From positions 1,005,174 through 1,069,173 of the forward strand of contig JADJYW010000001.1 of NCBI GenBank assembly GCA_016719605.1: 64,000 nucleotides of DNA, in the 5' to 3' direction. Each line of letters starts with the position of its first letter. The first letter of the stretch is position 1. A model generated the notes under the pieces. That model had not been told where the DNA came from, did not search any database, and was given only the letters and a program-made list of their open reading frames with translations. The stretch is from Lewinellaceae bacterium. Lineage in GTDB: Bacteria; Bacteroidota; Bacteroidia; Chitinophagales; Saprospiraceae. A program made the translations under genes and the position numbers. Below, piece after piece: positions 61,393-64,000 of the stretch.

Positions 61393-62394
61393 TTATTTCA
61401 TCGCCACAACTACCTTACCTTTTGCACGACCTGCTTCAACATAAGCCAAAGCCTCATTGGTTTGCTCAAATGGAAACACTTTATCCATAACAGGTTTAAT
61501 GATACCTGACTCTATTAGTTTTGTAATTTGACTCAATTGTTCGCCATCTGCTTTCATAAAAAGAAAGGAATAGTCTACGCCAAGTCGTTTTGCTTTTTTT
61601 CGCACACCTGAACTTAATACTTTCAGAATTAATTTTACAAACCAAGGCGTACCCATTTCATTTGCAAAATTCACATCAGGTGGACCTGAGATAGAAATAA
61701 GTTTTCCACCGGGCTTTAATATGCGAAGCGATTTTTCGAGTGTCTTTTCATCTTGACTGTTTAATACAACATCATAATCTTTGAGCATTGGTTCAAAATC
61801 ATCTTGCTTATAATCTATCACAATATCTGCACCAAGGCTTTTCACTAAATCAATATTGGTTGCACTTGTTGTTGTCGCTACCGTAGCACCAAGATGTTTC
61901 GCCAACTGAATTGCAAATGTGCCTACGCCTCCTGAACCTGCCTGAATAAAAACCTTTTGCCCTTTTTTCAGATTTGCTTTTTCAATCAGGGCTTGCCATG
62001 CAGTTAAACCAACCAATGGAATGGATGCTGCTTCATGCATGGAAAGATTTTTGGGTTTAAATGCAGCATCATTTTCATTTATAGAAATGTATTCTGCAAA
62101 GGTTCCGATTCTGTGGTCTGCGGGTCTTGCATAAACCTCATCGCCAACTTTGAATTTGCTAACGCTTGAACCTGTTTTTGTTACAACCCCCGCTACATCG
62201 TGTCCTAAAATAAACGGTGGTTTGTAAGGCAGAATGAGTTTGAATTCTCCGTTTCTGATTTTGGAATCAAGAAGATTTACCCCCGCAGCATAAACCTGAA
62301 CCAAAACTTCATTTTCTTTTACAATTGGTTCCGCTGTTTCGGAAAGCTGTAGTTTTTCTCTTTTGCTGTAATGCTTAACTATAAATGCGTGCAT
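61393..62394 (-). CDS. NADP-dependent medium-chain oxidoreductase (quinone reductase-like)
   Basis: A cytosolic protein of 333 residues. The start at 62394 (MHAFIVKHYSKREKLQLSET) was chosen because the 82 upstream residues run through a palindromic repeat. It is a zinc-free medium-chain dehydrogenase/reductase: YAAGVNLLDSKIRNG, PFILGHDVAGVV, then the cofactor loop KKGQKVFIQAGSGGVGTFAIQLAKHLGA and YVEAGRAKGKVVVAMK at the end. Such enzymes reduce quinones or enones with NADPH. The gene is AT-rich (about 40% GC, against about 60% in neighbouring genes) and is flanked by TAGTGGCAAAT palindromes, both signs of recent acquisition. Confidence 0.9.
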   Translation of the reverse strand: MHAFIVKHYSKREKLQLSETAEPIVKENEVLVQVYAAGVNLLDSKIRNGEFKLILPYKPPFILGHDVAGVVTKTGSSVSKFKVGDEVYARPADHRIGTFAEYISINENDAAFKPKNLSMHEAASIPLVGLTAWQALIEKANLKKGQKVFIQAGSGGVGTFAIQLAKHLGATVATTTSATNIDLVKSLGADIVIDYKQDDFEPMLKDYDVVLNSQDEKTLEKSLRILKPGGKLISISGPPDVNFANEMGTPWFVKLILKVLSSGVRKKAKRLGVDYSFLFMKADGEQLSQITKLIESGIIKPVMDKVFPFEQTNEALAYVEAGRAKGKVVVAMK

Positions 62395-62420
62395 TTTTAT
62401 TTGATTGATTTTTATTTTGA

Positions 62421-62462
62421 TAGTGGCAAATTTCGAGTGATTGCACTCGGGATTTGCCACTA
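62421..62462. mobile_element. Short palindrome, relative of the 149-bp hairpin
   Basis: Arms TAGTGGCAAATTTCGAGTG (62421-62439) and its complement with two mismatches (62444-62462), separated by 4 bp. The arms equal the outer ends of the element at 60729-60877, as if two terminal repeats had collapsed together. Confidence 0.8.
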
Positions 62463-62646
62463 CCTTGTTTTTGTGTGCGAAAGGTAAAATACTCCTTGGG
62501 GCCAGCCAAACCCGTGGCGAATAAAAATTCCGCACGCCATACGCTTTTTGCCAATTCGGGTATGCTTTTGCTGCTTGGGTTTTCGGGCGCCCAATTGCTG
62601 GGTATTTTATCGCGCATTTTTCGGAATTTCGCCCCTCCATTTACAC

Positions 62647-62664
62647 GCCGGCTTCAGAGCCGGC
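62647..62664. repeat. Small GC hairpin upstream of the DUF1573 gene
   Basis: GCCGGCT TCAG AGCCGGC, a 7-bp stem with a 4-nt loop, 21 bp before the start codon at 62686. It could act on translation or be a REP-like palindrome. Confidence 0.5.
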
Positions 62665-62685
62665 AAAATTTTGGCAAAACTGTAC

Positions 62686-63057
62686 ATGCACTACCTCCTA
62701 CTCCTCGTCTGGGCTATCCTGCCGCCCGCTTCCCCCGCCGAACCCCGGCCCGCCGTGGTGAAGTGGACCACGAAGACCGAGCATGACTTTGGCACGCTAC
62801 GGGCCGGCGGCACAGCCCGCTATGTATTTATCTTCCAAAATGTGCTCGAAGAACCCATCGTGCTGCAAACCGTGCGCACTACCTGCGGCTGCACCGCCGC
62901 CGAATGGACCGAAGCGCCCATCGAGGCAGGCCAGGCCGGCGAGGTCGTCATCGAATTCGACGCCAACCGCCAGGGCGATTTCCGAAAAAAAATCACGGTG
63001 TTCTTCGATAAACAACGCAAGCCGGAGACGCTGTGGATCCGCGGTACGGTGGAGTAG
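62686..63057 (+). CDS. DUF1573 exported protein
   Basis: A protein of 123 residues. The start MHYLLLLVWAILPPASPAEP gives a short signal peptide. The remainder is a DUF1573 Ig-like (ASH/MSP-type) domain: TEHDFGTLRAGGTARYVFIF, the conserved VRTTCGCTAAEW, then AGEVVIEFDANRQGDFRKKI and VFFDKQRKPETLWIRGTVE. The C-G-C-T motif is a constant of the family. The function is not established; these proteins are abundant in the periplasm and envelope of Bacteroidota. Confidence 0.9.
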   Translation: MHYLLLLVWAILPPASPAEPRPAVVKWTTKTEHDFGTLRAGGTARYVFIFQNVLEEPIVLQTVRTTCGCTAAEWTEAPIEAGQAGEVVIEFDANRQGDFRKKITVFFDKQRKPETLWIRGTVE

Positions 63058-63207
63058 GGGAGGGGTGAGCGAGTGAAGGGGCGGTTTATGCATTTATATT
63101 TTATCCGGCATCCTCGTTCTGCCTTGGAGCGGGAAAGTCATTGTTGCTATTCTTTTTCACAAATTTTCATAAAAACGCCGGCGGCCGGCAGCCAACGGCA
63201 AAAAAGT

Positions 63208-63798
63208 ATGCTCCGGTTTTTTCGCTCCGATACGCCCGGCGAGCAGTCCGACGAGGAGCTGCTGGCACGCTACCAAACCGGTGGCGAAGCGCGGTATTTG
63301 GGGCAGTTGTACGAGCGCTACATGCCGATGGTTTATGGGGTTTGTGTCAAAATCCTGCGCGACCCCGGCAAGGCCGAAGACGCGGTGATGAACATTTACG
63401 AAGAACTGACGCGCAAGGCGAAAGAACACCAGGTGGAATCATTCCGGGGCTGGCTGTATGTGCTGGCGCGCAACCACTGCCTCATGGAGTGGCGCAAAAA
63501 CCACCGCCGGCCGACGGACTACCACGCCCCGGAAGACATGGTACACTACGACGCCGTGGAGGCTGCCTTCGAGGTGGAATTGCCCGTCGCCGCCGACAAA
63601 TCCCTCGAAAAATGCCTCGGCGAACTGCCACAGCAGCAGCGCCAAAGTGTCGTGATGTTTTACTTTGAAGAAAAAACCTACAAGGAAATAGCCGAACTGA
63701 TCGCAGAAGAAGTCGGGAAAGTCCGATCCTTCATTCAGAACGGCCGCCGAAACCTCAAAATCTGTCTGGAAAAAACCAGTACCAAACTCAAAATATGA
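63208..63798 (+). CDS. ECF-type RNA polymerase sigma factor
   Basis: A cytosolic protein of 196 residues from the start MLRFFRSDTPGEQSDEELLA; the 45 residues upstream in frame are not family-like. Region 2 is LGQLYERYMPMVYGVCVKIL with DPGKAEDAVMNIYEEL and VESFRGWLYVLARNHCLMEW. Region 4 is CLGELPQQQRQSVVMFYFEE with KTYKEIAELIAEEVGKVRSF, a helix-turn-helix that recognises the -35 element. The stop overlaps the start of the next gene by ATGA, so the two are translationally coupled, as sigma/anti-sigma pairs usually are. Its target genes cannot be told from the window. Confidence 0.92.
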   Translation: MLRFFRSDTPGEQSDEELLARYQTGGEARYLGQLYERYMPMVYGVCVKILRDPGKAEDAVMNIYEELTRKAKEHQVESFRGWLYVLARNHCLMEWRKNHRRPTDYHAPEDMVHYDAVEAAFEVELPVAADKSLEKCLGELPQQQRQSVVMFYFEEKTYKEIAELIAEEVGKVRSFIQNGRRNLKICLEKTSTKLKI

Positions 63799-64000
63799 GC
63801 AGGTATACCTCCGACGATGCGCGTTTCCTGGAACTCCTGGAACGCTGGCTGACGGGCGCGTTCAACCACGCGGACGAGCGGGAACTGCGTGCCCTCACGG
63901 AATCGGATGATTTCCGCCGCGAAGCCTGGGACGGTTTTTCCGCCCTGCCCGAAACCCGACACCAGGCTTACCTGGACCGGCTGCGCGAACGGCTGCGCCC
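63795..64000 (+). CDS. Probable membrane partner (anti-sigma-like) of the sigma factor, N-terminal part
   Basis: The first 68 codons of a gene cut by the right edge. MSRYTSDDARFLELLERWLT, then HADERELRALTESDDFRREA and WDGFSALPE resemble the helical N-terminal segment of the putative anti-sigma/TonB-like proteins that follow ECF sigma genes in this phylum (an E-R-E-L-x-x-L-x-E-x-D-x-F-x-R-E-A pattern). No membrane segment is reached yet. The assignment rests mainly on the ATGA overlap with the sigma gene and this short helix pattern. Confidence 0.6.
   Translation, partial: MSRYTSDDARFLELLERWLTGAFNHADERELRALTESDDFRREAWDGFSALPETRHQAYLDRLRERLR

Overview
The window reads as a chromosomal segment of a Bacteroidota bacterium, most likely of the Saprospiria. 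The evidence is the following: type IX secretion (T9SS) C-terminal sorting domains; a Y_Y_Y-type sensor histidine kinase with a LytTR regulator; families typical of the phylum (TIGR02757, DUF2807, DUF1573, DUF2200); promoter-like TAnnTTTG boxes; and almost no Shine-Dalgarno sequences. Housekeeping DNA is GC-rich (about 55-60% by eye). No rRNA, tRNA or CRISPR array was seen.

Layout. 1-1029: the start of a GH35 beta-galactosidase and a DUF433/DUF5615 toxin-antitoxin pair whose toxin is truncated. 1256-8825: housekeeping genes (pyrG, a polysaccharide flippase, a TIGR02757 protein, carA, a SulP transporter, a methyltransferase). 9117-10063: a frameshifted Rpn-type PD-(D/E)XK nuclease. 10093-13838: a two-component system (propeller histidine kinase plus LytTR regulator). 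13935-15119: an AAA_14/DUF4143 ATPase. 15565-56296: a 41-kb island of giant secreted multidomain proteins, all on the plus strand. 56381-64000: housekeeping and regulatory genes again (S4 RNA-binding protein, SCP2 protein, GDPD, DUF2807, GNAT-nitrilase fusion, DUF2200, an AT-rich oxidoreductase, DUF1573, an ECF sigma factor and the start of its partner).

The island appears to hold six units. Two are giant genes broken by single-base frameshifts: 15565-27783 (about 4,000 codons) and 30532-40622 (about 3,360 codons). Both end in a T9SS type A sorting domain. The others are a LamG protein (28139), a 2,000-aa adhesin (40912), an LRR-like protein with three near-identical 378-bp repeats (47042), and a pair in which a small dockerin-like protein (49788) precedes a 1,949-aa protein with nine cohesin-like modules (50447). 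Three of them (40912, 47042, 50447) end in the same HYR-like module with a Gly-Gly-Cys-Gly tail instead of a recognisable sorting domain.

Four signals deserve most attention. (1) A ladder of 9-bp direct repeats spaced about 21 bp apart lies upstream of 15565 and 28139, with a looser version upstream of 40912. This is the architecture LytTR regulators bind, and a LytTR system lies 1.5 kb upstream of the first ladder. (2) Heptanucleotide tracts recur at gene junctions. One sits in coding sequence just before a T9SS sorting domain, where loss of exactly one 7-bp unit would restore the reading frame, so it could switch surface sorting on and off. (3) The cohesin-like and dockerin-like modules could form a non-cellulosomal surface scaffold. 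(4) Whole domains (propeller, HYR-like, carboxypeptidase-regulatory plus dockerin-like) are inserted at the same loop of PKD-like domains in three different genes.

Caution: seven one-base frameshifts are seen, five of them in homopolymer runs and most in the giant genes. Some may be sequencing errors rather than biology.
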